Positions 26,414 to 36,188 of a stretch of 64,000 nt of DNA are shown piece after piece. The translations under genes and the position numbers were made by a program. This stretch comes from Archangium primigenium (GTDB lineage Bacteria; Myxococcota; Myxococcia; Myxococcales; Myxococcaceae). The notes below the pieces were generated by a model. That model made no database searches. It worked only from the letters and a program-made list of their open reading frames with translations, and was not told where the DNA came from. The first letter of the stretch is position 1. Every line of letters starts with the position of its first letter. The stretch lies in the NCBI RefSeq assembly GCF_016904885.1, contig NZ_JADWYI010000001.1, positions 4,650,001 to 4,714,000 on the forward strand. The letters run 5' to 3'.

Positions 26414-29400
26414 ATGACGAACCTGCCCAAGCTGCTGCAGCCCGCGCTCAAGGCGCTCGAGAAGGACCTGCTTGCGCGTGCCAAGACCGAGCGTGTCGAG
26501 GCGGGACTTCGTGCCGCGTGGACCGAAGAGCAGAACGCTGGTCAAACCGGGGTCGGGTTCGAGCCGTGGCGCCGTGAGCGCGTGACCCAGCTCGCTGTCG
26601 CGTGGATTTTATCGGTAGTCTTCGTGCGCACGCTCGAAGATCGCGGTTACGTCGATCCGCGCGTGGCGGGCGCGACGAAGGAAGCGCTGCGTGCGGCCGA
26701 AGACCGCGAGGCGCTCTTCCTCCAGGTCGCGCCGTTCTTGGGCCCGCGCGAGTACCTGCTCGCGATCTTCCGCGAGCTGGCGAAGCTCCCCGGCGCGCGC
26801 GACGTCTTCGACACGCGCCACAACCCGGTCTGGGTGCTCGCACCCTCGAGCGAAGGTGCCAAGGCGCTGCTTGACTTTTTCCGCAAGCCCGATGCGAGCG
26901 GAGCGCCCGCACTCGTGTTCGCGGACGAGGACACGCGCTTCCTTGGCGACCTGTACCAGGACCTCTCCGAAGCGGTGCGCAAGCGCTATGCGCTCCTCCA
27001 GACGCCCGAGTTCGTCGAGGAGTTCATCCTTGAGCAGACGCTCGATCCGGCGATCCGCGAGTTCGGCCTCGCCGAGGTGAACCTGATTGATCCAACCTGC
27101 GGCTCGGGGCACTTCCTGCTGGGTGCTTTCCGCCGCCTCTTGGGTCGATGGCAGGCCCATGCGCCGACGGAGCCCATCGCGGACCTCGCGCGACGGGCGC
27201 TCGGCCAGGTTTACGGCGTCGACATCAACCCCTACGCGGTGGCCATCGCACGCTTCCGGCTAGTGCTCGCGGTGCTCGACGCGGTTGGCATCAAGCGCCT
27301 CGAACGCGCGCCGGACATTCGTCCGAACGTCGTCGTCGCTGACAGCCTCTTGCATCGCTTCGACCAACGCGTGCTCAGCGTGGGTCAGATGTCGATGGAC
27401 GATGACCTACGCTGGGGTGACCGGCTCTTCCGGCTTGAGAACCGCCCCGACGTCGAGCGCGTGCTCACCAAGCGCTACCACGCGGTCGTCGGCAACCCGC
27501 CGTACATCACGGAGAAGGACGCGTCCAAGCGCAAGAAGTACCGCGAGATGTACGAGAGCGCGGCAGGCAAGTACGCGCTGGCCGCGCCGTTCACGGAGCG
27601 CTTCTTTGACCTTGGTGTCGAGGGCGGCTTCGTTGGGATGATCAACAGCAACGCTTGGACGAAGCGCGACTACGGGAAGACGCTCATCGAGAAGGTCTTG
27701 CCGCAGCTCGATGTGCACAAGATCATCGACACTTCGGGGTGCTACCTCCCTGGTCACGGCACACCAACTCTGCTTCTATTTGGTCAGAATCGTGTCGGGA
27801 CAGAGGCGGATATTGTTGCCGTGCTTGGGAAGCGCGGTGAACGAGAAGTGCCTCCTGCTCCGGCAAGCGCGCCCGTATGGACCGAGATCGTACGGCATCA
27901 CAACGATCTCGGATTTGATGGCGTTCACGTTTCGACCGAGGCTGTCTCACGCCGGGAACTGCGCAGGCATCCGTGGATAATGGCCGGTGGTGGCGCTCGC
28001 GGCGTGCTTGAGGACTTTGATGAAAAGGGCGCTGGACTAAAGTCAATCGCGGTAACGGGCGTCTTCGGTATGACGAATGCCGACGACTGCTACAGCTTGG
28101 ACGTTGGTGTCTTCCGTCGATTTGGAGTCGACGCGGCGAACGTTCGCCCGATTCTCTCGGGTGACTCGCCGCGCGATTGGTCCGCTGGGCCGGTCACTCA
28201 CTGTGTGTTTCCCTACGATTCAGATGGAAACCTCATTGATATCCACCTCCTCCCGGCTCTCGGTCGCTTCTTGTGGCCGTATCGCGAGCATCTCTATGCG
28301 CGCGCAACGTTCAACGGTGGGACGTACCGGTCCGACAATCAACCCTGGTGGAAGTGGCACCAAGTGGCTGCGGACAAGCTCCAAGCTGAGAGGAAGATAG
28401 CGTATGGCGAAGTCGCGACTCATAACCATTTCGTTGTCACTGAGCGCTCGACGGTCTGCAAGCAGTCTGCGCCGCTAGTCCTTCTTGGCCGAGACGCAGA
28501 CGCCGGCGACTACAGCGCGCTCTTGGGTCACCTCAACTCGTCAGCGGTCGGTTTTTGGGGGCGCCAAAACTTCTTCCAGAAGGGTGGCGACCAGATAGGC
28601 GCAGGAGCGCGCCTCTCCAAGACGCCGTGGCAGGACCGCCTTCAGATGGCCGGCAATCTGCTTCAACAGCTCCCCGTGCCGAAGCTGGACGCGTTGCGCG
28701 GCGCGCTCCTCGGCCTAGTGCTTGCTGCCGAAGAGACCGTGCGCGAGATGGCCGCGCTCGCGCCCGAGAAGATCGTGGCTGCCATCCTCTCGGCGACGCC
28801 CAAGCTCACAGCGCTTCGCGAGGCCCGCACGCGCTGCCTCGCCGAGCGCGCGCGGCTGCGGGGCATCCTCGTCTCGCTGCAAGAGGAGATGGATTGGCGC
28901 GTGTACGGCCTCTTCGGTCTGCCGACGGTCGAGGCGCCGTCCGTCGATGCCGTTCGCGTCCCCGTCGAGCCGAACCACCGCCCCTTCGAGGTGCGCCTCG
29001 CGCGCGAGGTGAGCACCGACATCTCGGCCTCCGAATGGTTTCGTGTTCACAAGCGCGAGGCGCCCTCGGACGTCGGCGGGCCGCTCGCCGATCTCTATCG
29101 CCAGCGCCTGCGGCTCCTCGACGAGCCCGAGCACGGCAAGCAACTCCGCTTGCTCGAGACGCCGGAGACCAAGCGCCGCTGGTCGCCGCCCGACGACGCC
29201 AAGGCCTTCACGGCGGCCGTTCGTACGTGGCTGCTCGAACGCATCGAGGCCGCCTTCCGAGACCAGAGCACGCCAGAGCTGCGTACGGCACGCCAACTCG
29301 CACTCGAGCTCGGTCGCGATCCTACGGTGCAGGCGGCGCACGAACTGCTCACCGAGGAGAGCGGTCTCGAGCTCGTGCGGCTCATCTCCGACCTCGTCGA

Positions 29401-30217
29401 TGGCGAAGGCGTGCCCTTCCTCGCGGGCTACCGGTACGCCGAGACCGGAATGGAGAAGCGCGCGAGCTGGGAGGAGACCTGGCGGCTCCAGCGCCTCGAA
29501 GACGCAGGCACGCTCGCGCCCGAGCTGAAGCGCCTCGCCCTCAAGGCCATCCCGGTTCCCGACAAGTACGGGCCCAAGGACTTCCTGCGGCACTACTGGG
29601 GCCTGCGCGGCAAGCTCGACGTGCCCAAGGAGCGGTTCGTCACCGTACCCGGCGGCAACACCGACGAGGACACCACGCCGCTCGTGGGCTGGGCGGGCTG
29701 GGACCACCTGCAAGTGGCGCAAGCGCTCTCGGGCCTCTACCAGCGGCGCAAGTCCGAGGATGGCTGGACCAGGGACCGGCTCGTTCCCCTGCTCGCGGGC
29801 ATCGATGAGCGCGTGCCCTGGCTCCTCCAGTGGCACAACGAGCCGTCGGCTGCATTCGGCGAGATGAAGCTCGGCGAGTTCTTCCGCGACTTCGTCGCTG
29901 GCGAGGCGCACACGCTTGGCATCGCGGTGGGCGACCTGCGCGCGTGGACGCCGCCCGCCGCTCCGAAGCGCACGACGGTCGACCCGAGTGACGTGCTCGC
30001 GGCGCTGAAAAGCTGGAAACCCGAGAGCGATGACGATGAAGGCGAAGACGAGGAGGCCGAGCTGCCGGAAGGCCCGACCGAAGCGGACCTCGCGAGCGAA
30101 GTGGGCGTCACGAAGGCCCTCATCAAGAAGGCACTCAAGAAGCTCGAAGCGGACGGGCTGATCGAGAAGCTGGGCGGGCGCCCCGCCCGATACGTGGCGA
30201 CGGAGAGCAGCTCATGA
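26414..30217 (+). CDS. pglX: BREX type 2 adenine-specific DNA methyltransferase PglX
   Basis: About 1267 residues, ATG with GGAGA upstream, 2 bp after pglW. Motif I of N6-adenine methyltransferases is DPTCGSGHFLLG (near residue 226) and motif IV is NPPY (near 361). A variable target-recognition region follows to about residue 720, then a long C-terminal part with a winged-helix-like end (SEVGVTKALIKKALKKLEADGLIEKLGG). It modifies host DNA and is needed for BREX action. The stretch about 27740-28560 is visibly poorer in GC than the rest (for example 30 of 60 bases G+C at 28381-28440), suggesting exchange of the recognition domain. Confidence 0.93.
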   Translation: MTNLPKLLQPALKALEKDLLARAKTERVEAGLRAAWTEEQNAGQTGVGFEPWRRERVTQLAVAWILSVVFVRTLEDRGYVDPRVAGATKEALRAAEDREALFLQVAPFLGPREYLLAIFRELAKLPGARDVFDTRHNPVWVLAPSSEGAKALLDFFRKPDASGAPALVFADEDTRFLGDLYQDLSEAVRKRYALLQTPEFVEEFILEQTLDPAIREFGLAEVNLIDPTCGSGHFLLGAFRRLLGRWQAHAPTEPIADLARRALGQVYGVDINPYAVAIARFRLVLAVLDAVGIKRLERAPDIRPNVVVADSLLHRFDQRVLSVGQMSMDDDLRWGDRLFRLENRPDVERVLTKRYHAVVGNPPYITEKDASKRKKYREMYESAAGKYALAAPFTERFFDLGVEGGFVGMINSNAWTKRDYGKTLIEKVLPQLDVHKIIDTSGCYLPGHGTPTLLLFGQNRVGTEADIVAVLGKRGEREVPPAPASAPVWTEIVRHHNDLGFDGVHVSTEAVSRRELRRHPWIMAGGGARGVLEDFDEKGAGLKSIAVTGVFGMTNADDCYSLDVGVFRRFGVDAANVRPILSGDSPRDWSAGPVTHCVFPYDSDGNLIDIHLLPALGRFLWPYREHLYARATFNGGTYRSDNQPWWKWHQVAADKLQAERKIAYGEVATHNHFVVTERSTVCKQSAPLVLLGRDADAGDYSALLGHLNSSAVGFWGRQNFFQKGGDQIGAGARLSKTPWQDRLQMAGNLLQQLPVPKLDALRGALLGLVLAAEETVREMAALAPEKIVAAILSATPKLTALREARTRCLAERARLRGILVSLQEEMDWRVYGLFGLPTVEAPSVDAVRVPVEPNHRPFEVRLAREVSTDISASEWFRVHKREAPSDVGGPLADLYRQRLRLLDEPEHGKQLRLLETPETKRRWSPPDDAKAFTAAVRTWLLERIEAAFRDQSTPELRTARQLALELGRDPTVQAAHELLTEESGLELVRLISDLVDGEGVPFLAGYRYAETGMEKRASWEETWRLQRLEDAGTLAPELKRLALKAIPVPDKYGPKDFLRHYWGLRGKLDVPKERFVTVPGGNTDEDTTPLVGWAGWDHLQVAQALSGLYQRRKSEDGWTRDRLVPLLAGIDERVPWLLQWHNEPSAAFGEMKLGEFFRDFVAGEAHTLGIAVGDLRAWTPPAAPKRTTVDPSDVLAALKSWKPESDDDEGEDEEAELPEGPTEADLASEVGVTKALIKKALKKLEADGLIEKLGGRPARYVATESSS

Positions 30218-31362
30218 GTGCGAATTGGACATCCCTGATGCCGCACATTCCGGTTCGCCCCGGCGCGACCGAATACGTGCGGCGACCTGGGGGCGCCAGC
30301 GAGGAAATCGCCAATTGGATTCTGGCGAACCGTTCGCCGGTGTTGCTCGGTGGACCCGCCGGAGTTGGAAAGAGCACCGAGCTCGCGCGCGCGGCGCAGC
30401 TGCTCCAGCCGCATCGCGTGGCATGCCTCATCCCGCTTGACCGCTGGGAGAACATGCGACGTCTCGGTCCCGAGCAGATGCTCCAACGCATCGCGGGCCG
30501 CGTTGCATATGTCGCGAAGGAGACACTCCACCTGTCGTTGTCGGAGGGGCTCTTCGAGGAGTCGCAGAAGAGCGTCAGCAGCCGCTGGAGCCCCGCCGGC
30601 CTCGCGCGGCTGGTGCTCGTCGAAGTCGCGCGGCTTTCCAGGCAAGGGCGCGTCACGTTGCTGCTCGACGGCCTGGAGAAGGTGCCCGAAGGTCCGGCGT
30701 CGATGGAGCTGTTCGATGCGCTTGCTGCGCTGCCGGAAGAGGTGGAGTTGGTCGCGGTCATCCCCTGGCATGCTGCCTTCGGTCCTCACGCGGAGACCAT
30801 CATCCGGGCGGGTGAGCGCTTCGTGTCCGCGCGAGCTGTCGAGGTCGACGGCGAGCGCGGTCGCGAGGGTCGCGCCTTCTTGCAGAACGTACTCCTTCGT
30901 CGCCTACAGCTCCCCGAGGAGGTGCTCGATCCCGGTGATGCCGAGACGTTTGTATCGCTTGGTCTCCCCTGGGATGAGGAGCGTGCTCGCGCCGCCGCCA
31001 GAGGAAGCCTCGTCGCCGATGCGGCGATGGCCAGCGGAGGCATCCCTCGCATCTTCCTTCAGCTCATGGCGGATGCCGCCTCGTACGCGAAGCTTCGTCG
31101 AGAAGGAGATTGGCCCATCGTCGAGGACCTGAAGGACGCCTGCACGGACCAGATCGACACCTTCCGTCGCCTCTTGCTTCCGGGAGATACAGACGAAGCG
31201 CGGAACGCTGTGGGTACCGACGGTCGCGAGCTGGAACTGAGCCGCAAGATTCGATTGATGGCGCACGGCATTCTTCTCGAACGCGTGAGGGAGCAGGTGC
31301 CCGTGCTCGAGCTTCACCCCCTGGCGCACATCGCGATTGAGCGGGGAGGCAGCCGTGCGTGA
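30214..31362 (+). CDS. AAA/STAND-like ATPase inserted between pglX and pglY
   Basis: About 382 residues; its ATG overlaps the pglX stop (ATGA). Walker A is LLGGPAGVGKSTELARAA (near residue 48-56) and Walker B is VTLLLDGLEKV (near 150), followed by a sensor-like VAVIPWHAAF. The C-terminal half is helical. It resembles AAA_16/AAA_22-type NTPases that act as switches. It is not one of the six core BREX type 2 genes I know, so it is either a subtype-specific component or a passenger locked into the operon by overlapping starts and stops. Confidence 0.72.
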   Translation: MSANWTSLMPHIPVRPGATEYVRRPGGASEEIANWILANRSPVLLGGPAGVGKSTELARAAQLLQPHRVACLIPLDRWENMRRLGPEQMLQRIAGRVAYVAKETLHLSLSEGLFEESQKSVSSRWSPAGLARLVLVEVARLSRQGRVTLLLDGLEKVPEGPASMELFDALAALPEEVELVAVIPWHAAFGPHAETIIRAGERFVSARAVEVDGERGREGRAFLQNVLLRRLQLPEEVLDPGDAETFVSLGLPWDEERARAAARGSLVADAAMASGGIPRIFLQLMADAASYAKLRREGDWPIVEDLKDACTDQIDTFRRLLLPGDTDEARNAVGTDGRELELSRKIRLMAHGILLERVREQVPVLELHPLAHIAIERGGSRA

Positions 31363-31900
31363 TCCCGTTCAGGCGATGATCAACGCCATCGAACGAGACG
31401 AGGGCGGGGTCGCGATTGTCTGGTGCCCCGACCTCGGCCTGCGAGAGTGGCTCGTCGGCGAGGTCGAGAGCCTCGCCGCGGCGGGAGCCAATCCCGTGCG
31501 CAAGGACGACGTCGAGGGCGCCCTGACAGAGCCCTCGCGTCTGGTCCTTCTCGTCCCGGCCAACGAGCGTGAGGTCGTGCTCGACCTCGATGCGAGCCGT
31601 GATCGCTTGCTCGAAGCGCCCAGGCGCACCCAGCCGATTGTCTTGTTCCTCGTCCGAGAGGGCGACGGGCAACGCGCGCTCGCGGCGGAGGCCATGAGCC
31701 TCGCGAGTTGGGTGGGGGGGAGTGATGCCGATCCCGACGCCCTCGCCCAAATCGATGTGAAGGAGGAGCGCGAAGCGTTCGAACGCGACCTCGGCACGTC
31801 GCCGGAGGAATGGCTGAAGGCCTGGCGAGTTGGCGCTCATCCCAACACCGCGGAGAACTTCAGGATGGCCTATCGCGCCATGCTGCTGGAGGCGACGTGA
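31355..31900 (+). CDS. Unknown small protein of the BREX operon
   Basis: About 181 residues from a GTG at 31355 with GGGGAGG 5 nt upstream, overlapping the ATPase stop by 8 bp. It alternates beta strands and helices (GVAIVWCPDLGLREWLV, RLVLLVPANEREVVLDL, QPIVLFLVREGD), suggesting a Rossmann-like or receiver-like fold without an obvious P-loop. No family recognised. Tight coupling to the ATPase suggests they work together. Confidence 0.6.
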   Translation: MRDPVQAMINAIERDEGGVAIVWCPDLGLREWLVGEVESLAAAGANPVRKDDVEGALTEPSRLVLLVPANEREVVLDLDASRDRLLEAPRRTQPIVLFLVREGDGQRALAAEAMSLASWVGGSDADPDALAQIDVKEEREAFERDLGTSPEEWLKAWRVGAHPNTAENFRMAYRAMLLEAT

Positions 31901-32493
31901 AGACCTGGGTCGAGCTGTACACGAGCCATCGCCAGGTTCGCGCCGGGCCGCCGACGTGGACTGGCGAGGTTCGCAAGAGGCTCATCGCGCTTGCCGAGGC
32001 CGGGCATTGCGACAAGAGCATTCGCGGTCGCTTCAGCCAGCAGCGCTCGGGGGAGCTCGTCGAGTGGTCCATTCGGAAGGACAACGCCCAGGCGGCCGAG
32101 CCGTTGACCGGACTTGCTGACTTGAAGACGGCCCAAATCTCGGTCCTCGGATTGGTCAGCCGGAAGGGGCATCTCCACTCGTTCACCGTCTCCGTCGAAG
32201 GGAAGCGAAGCGATGGCTCGAGCTGGGCGGTCGCGGTGCATCTCCCCGACGACCGGGAGACCGAAAAGAAGCCCAACGGCGATCGCCAGGGTCTGGGGGC
32301 GTGCAGTCACGCCGCCCTGCACTGTCATGTGGGCCCTGATCTCGACACCGGTCCGGAGGTCCGTGTTCCGCTGCCGGCGCTCACCCCAGGCGAAGTGCTC
32401 GACTGGGTCCTCTCGCAGCTCGTGCCCACCCAGGCATTCGAACCCGCGCCGTGGCCCTCGGTTCTCGACGCCATGAAGAAGGCTTCCTCATGA
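31897..32493 (+). CDS. Unknown protein of the BREX operon, upstream of pglY
   Basis: About 198 residues, GTG start overlapping the previous stop (GTGA). The middle has a beta-rich stretch (QISVLGLVSRKGHLHSFTVSVEGKRSDGSSWAVAVHLPDD) and a Cys/His-containing run (ACSHAALHCHVGPD) that could bind metal. No family recognised. Its stop overlaps the pglY ATG by 4 bp, so it is clearly part of the same transcript. A structural or adaptor role is only a guess. Confidence 0.6.
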   Translation: MKTWVELYTSHRQVRAGPPTWTGEVRKRLIALAEAGHCDKSIRGRFSQQRSGELVEWSIRKDNAQAAEPLTGLADLKTAQISVLGLVSRKGHLHSFTVSVEGKRSDGSSWAVAVHLPDDRETEKKPNGDRQGLGACSHAALHCHVGPDLDTGPEVRVPLPALTPGEVLDWVLSQLVPTQAFEPAPWPSVLDAMKKASS

Positions 32494-35400
32494 CACGCAT
32501 CCACGACCTCCTCGATCTGCCGGAAGCCGTTCGGAAGGGCGACTTCGTCCAGGACCTCACGGGTGGCATCGCTCAGCCCGAACGCACGGTGAAGGACTAC
32601 GCGATCACGCCGAAGATCGTGCAGACGTTCGAGCACGCGCTGTCGATCATCGGCAGCGCGCTGCGCGACAGTCGCAGCCAGGCGGCGTACCTGCACGGGT
32701 CGTTCGGCGCGGGCAAGAGCCACTTCATGGCGCTGCTCGACCTGATGCTCGCGGACCACCCGGCGCCGTGGCGTCGTGCCGAGCTGCACGAGCTGCGTGG
32801 CAAGAACCCGTGGATCGGAAAGAAGAAGCTGCTTCAGCTCCCGATTCACATGCTCGGCGCACAAGACATGGAGTCGAAGATCCTCGGCTCCTACGTCGCT
32901 TGGGCTGCCAAGCACCATCCCGATGCGCCCGTTCCCGCAGTGTACGCGGACCAGGGGCTCTTCGACGATGCACGGCGCCTGCGCATCACGCTCGGGGACG
33001 ACACCTTCTTCGGCAAGCTGAACGGCGGAGTCCAGCAGGCTGCGACCGGCTGGGGCAAGCTCGCCGAGAAGCGCAAGTGGGATGCTGCATCGTTCGACGC
33101 CGCGGCCTCCGCCACCTACGTCGGCGAGAGTGATCGAGACGCGCAGAGCCCTCGCGCCAAGCTGTTCAGCGACCTCGTTCGGACGTTCTTCACGTCGTGG
33201 ACGTCGCAGCAGGGACGTTTCGTTGACCTGGACACCGGACTTGGCGTGATGAGTCGGCATGCCAGGTCGCTTGGCTTCGACGCCATCGTGCTCTACCTCG
33301 ACGAGCTGGTGCTGTGGCTTGCCGGCAACTCGAGCGATCTCCCGTTCGTCGGGCGGGAGGTTCAGAAGATGGTGAAGCTGAAGGAGGCGCAGGATGCCGA
33401 TCGCGCCATCCCGATCGTGAGCTTCATCGCGCGGCAGCGAGACCTATCGCAGTTCCTCGGTGAGCAGGCGCAGGGCGCGGTGCGCACGGAGCTATCGCGC
33501 AACCTGTCCCATCACGACGGGCGCTTCGAGACGGTCACCCTCGCCGACAGCAACCTCCCGGCCATCGTCGCTCATCGCGTGGTTCGTCCCAAGGATGACT
33601 CAGCGGCGCAGCGCCTCGCCGACGACTTCGCGAAGACGTGGCGCGCCGCGGGGCAGGCGCAGAGCGTGCTGATCGGCAGCGAGGGCGATGAGGCCGACTT
33701 CAAGAAGGTCTATCCGTTCTCCCCGGCGCTCGTCGAAGCGCTCGTCGCTTTGTCGGACTGCTTGCAGCGCGAGCGCACTGCGATCCGCATCTTGATGGAG
33801 CTTCTGGTCAACCATCTGCCGGACCTCGAGACCGGCCGGGTCGTGCCCGTCGGGGACGCGTTCGACGCCCTCGCGGAGAGCGAAGACCCGATCGACGACC
33901 CGGTGATGAAGGCGCGCTTCGACCGCGCCCGCGACCTCTATCGCGAGAGCTTTCTCCCCATCATCCGTCGCCAACACAACACGGACACGCCCAGCGCATG
34001 TCAGCGCCTGCGGGAAGACCACGACCGCCGGCTCGGCTGCAGCGGCTGCACGCAGCGCACGTGCCGCAACGACAACCGCCTCGCGAAGACGCTGCTCATG
34101 GCCGCGCTCGTCCCCGAGGCCAGGCCGTTCAAGGGGCTCACCGTCAAGCGCCTGGCTCACTTGAACCACGGGACCATCGCCTCGCCGATTCCCGGCGCCG
34201 AGATGCAAGTGGTCGCGCAGCGGCTGCGAGACTGGGCGAGCCAGATCGGTGCGCTTCGCCTGGGCGAGCAGGCCGATCCCGAGGTGAGCATTCATCTCGC
34301 TGGCATCGATCTCCAGCCGATCCTCGCGCAGGCCGCGGAGGCCGATACGCCGGGGGCCCGGAAGGCCACGATGCGGCGCCTGCTGTTCCAGGCGCTGGAG
34401 CTCAACAGCGATGGCACTGTGGTCGAAACCGAGCTGACGTTCTACGGCACGCGCCGGAAGGGGCGCATTCGCTACGGTAACGTCCGCGAGATGGACGAGA
34501 CCACGTTGACCTGCCCGCGCGAGCTCGAGTGGCAGCTCATCGTCGACTACCCTTTCGATGAGCGTGGGCATGGCCCCGACGAGGATCTCCGAACCGTCGA
34601 ACGCTACCGGGACTCGCGGCCCGCCGATGCACCGCCGAACCCGACCGTGGTCTGGCTGCCGACGTTCTTCTCCCACTCGCTCGAGCGCGAGCTCGGCGAA
34701 CTGGTGGTCCTGGAGCACATCCTCGACGGGGATGCTCGCAAGTACCTCGGTCACCTTCGCGTCGAGGATCAGTCGACCACGCGCGCGGACCTCGCAAGCC
34801 TTCGCGCGCAGAAAGAGGCGCTGGTCAAGCGAACGCTCGCGCAGGCCTACGGGCTCGCGATGGCGAATGACAGCGCGTTCCTCGACCAGTCGCGCACGGT
34901 TGATGAGCACTTCATCCCGCTTCTCGGTGACCTCGACATTCGCACCGTCCTCGCGGGCACCATGAAGGAAGGCTTCCGGCAGGTCGTCGATACGATGCTG
35001 TCGAAGAAGTACCCGCATCATCCGCGCTTCGACGGCACGGTGTCGGCGACGCGCATGGAGAGGGTGGGGGCGCTCGTCGAGAAGCTGCTCGACGAGCGTG
35101 AGCGCCGCATGAATGTGGAGCGCGGCGAACGTAACGACCTCCGCGCGTACGCCGATCCGCTCGGCATCACGGAGACCGGCGACGTTGCGGTGCTGCTTCG
35201 GGAGCGGTCGTTCCAAGACATCGAGCAGCAGCGGCAGCAGGCCGGCATGGACACGCCGACGGTCGGTAACGTGCGAGGCTGGCTTGATCCGCAGCGGACG
35301 CGTGGGCTCCCGCCGGAGGTGCAAGACGTCCTCATCTCGCTGTATGCATCGTGGAGTGGGCGAACCTTCCGGCGCGATGGTCGCAGCTTCGCGCCCCCAC

Positions 35401-36188
35401 GTCCCGGGCAGTTCCCCGACGACGTCGAGCTTCTGCGTCCCGAGTTGCCGACGCTCGCCGAGTGGACGGAGGCCCTGAACCGAGCCGGAGACCTGCTCGG
35501 TGTGGCGATTGGAGGACGAGCGCTGGGTGCCCGCAACCTGTCGGCCTTCGCGGACAAGGTGAAAGAGGCGCTTGCCCGTGTTCGCGACGCGAGAGACCTG
35601 CCGGCCGCGCTCGAACCGAAGATTCGTGACTGGGCCGAGCCCGGAGATGCCCCGCGTCTGGCTACGGCACGAGCATGTGCCACGTTGCTCGAGCTGCTGG
35701 GTAGCGGTGACGGAGCTTCGATGGTGCGCGACCTCGCGAGCTTCGCGCCGACGACGTCCCTCACCGCGATGGAGCGGAACTTCAGGACCGCCGCCGCCTC
35801 GAAGCGCTTGCTCGAGGAAGATGCGCGCTGGATCGTCCTTCGACAGGTGAAGGGGCTCCTTGGCGATGCCGAACGTGGCGAGCGCGCGAAGTTGCTTCTT
35901 CAGGACCTCGCCGCGCTGCTCACCGCTGACGAAGTCAACAAGATGCTCGCCGACGGTCTTGCTGATCTGACCCGGCGTGCGGACGAGCTGCTGCGCGTCC
36001 CCACCCCCAAGCCGCCGCGCCCGCCGGTGCAGGATGAGGAGATCGTCCTCGAGGAGTCGAGCGACCTCGGCGACGCGCAAGCTGCTGCCGATGCGCTGCG
36101 GAAGCTTGCGAAGCGCCTCGAAACCGAGGGCAAGGGAGCGTCGCGCATCGTCATCAGGATCACGGCCTGGAAGCGGAGGCCGGAATGA
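32490..36188 (+). CDS. pglY: BREX type 2 ATPase PglY
   Basis: About 1232 residues from the ATG at 32490 (ATGA overlap with the previous gene). Walker A is LHGSFGAGKSHFMALLD near residue 68, and IVLYLDELVLWLAG near 270 is the Walker B region. A cysteine cluster lies around residue 515-530 (GCSGCTQRTC). The long C-terminal part is helical and ends in a charged tail. Size, P-loop position and the place between pglX and pglZ match PglY, the BrxC-like ATPase of Pgl/BREX type 2. Confidence 0.9.
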   Translation: MTRIHDLLDLPEAVRKGDFVQDLTGGIAQPERTVKDYAITPKIVQTFEHALSIIGSALRDSRSQAAYLHGSFGAGKSHFMALLDLMLADHPAPWRRAELHELRGKNPWIGKKKLLQLPIHMLGAQDMESKILGSYVAWAAKHHPDAPVPAVYADQGLFDDARRLRITLGDDTFFGKLNGGVQQAATGWGKLAEKRKWDAASFDAAASATYVGESDRDAQSPRAKLFSDLVRTFFTSWTSQQGRFVDLDTGLGVMSRHARSLGFDAIVLYLDELVLWLAGNSSDLPFVGREVQKMVKLKEAQDADRAIPIVSFIARQRDLSQFLGEQAQGAVRTELSRNLSHHDGRFETVTLADSNLPAIVAHRVVRPKDDSAAQRLADDFAKTWRAAGQAQSVLIGSEGDEADFKKVYPFSPALVEALVALSDCLQRERTAIRILMELLVNHLPDLETGRVVPVGDAFDALAESEDPIDDPVMKARFDRARDLYRESFLPIIRRQHNTDTPSACQRLREDHDRRLGCSGCTQRTCRNDNRLAKTLLMAALVPEARPFKGLTVKRLAHLNHGTIASPIPGAEMQVVAQRLRDWASQIGALRLGEQADPEVSIHLAGIDLQPILAQAAEADTPGARKATMRRLLFQALELNSDGTVVETELTFYGTRRKGRIRYGNVREMDETTLTCPRELEWQLIVDYPFDERGHGPDEDLRTVERYRDSRPADAPPNPTVVWLPTFFSHSLERELGELVVLEHILDGDARKYLGHLRVEDQSTTRADLASLRAQKEALVKRTLAQAYGLAMANDSAFLDQSRTVDEHFIPLLGDLDIRTVLAGTMKEGFRQVVDTMLSKKYPHHPRFDGTVSATRMERVGALVEKLLDERERRMNVERGERNDLRAYADPLGITETGDVAVLLRERSFQDIEQQRQQAGMDTPTVGNVRGWLDPQRTRGLPPEVQDVLISLYASWSGRTFRRDGRSFAPPRPGQFPDDVELLRPELPTLAEWTEALNRAGDLLGVAIGGRALGARNLSAFADKVKEALARVRDARDLPAALEPKIRDWAEPGDAPRLATARACATLLELLGSGDGASMVRDLASFAPTTSLTAMERNFRTAAASKRLLEEDARWIVLRQVKGLLGDAERGERAKLLLQDLAALLTADEVNKMLADGLADLTRRADELLRVPTPKPPRPPVQDEEIVLEESSDLGDAQAAADALRKLAKRLETEGKGASRIVIRITAWKRRPE

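Noticed and set aside
33600-36080. 826-codon minus-strand open frame opposite pglY
   Set aside because: Shadow of a GC-biased gene; no recognisable domain, and it would overlap the whole C-terminal half of pglY.
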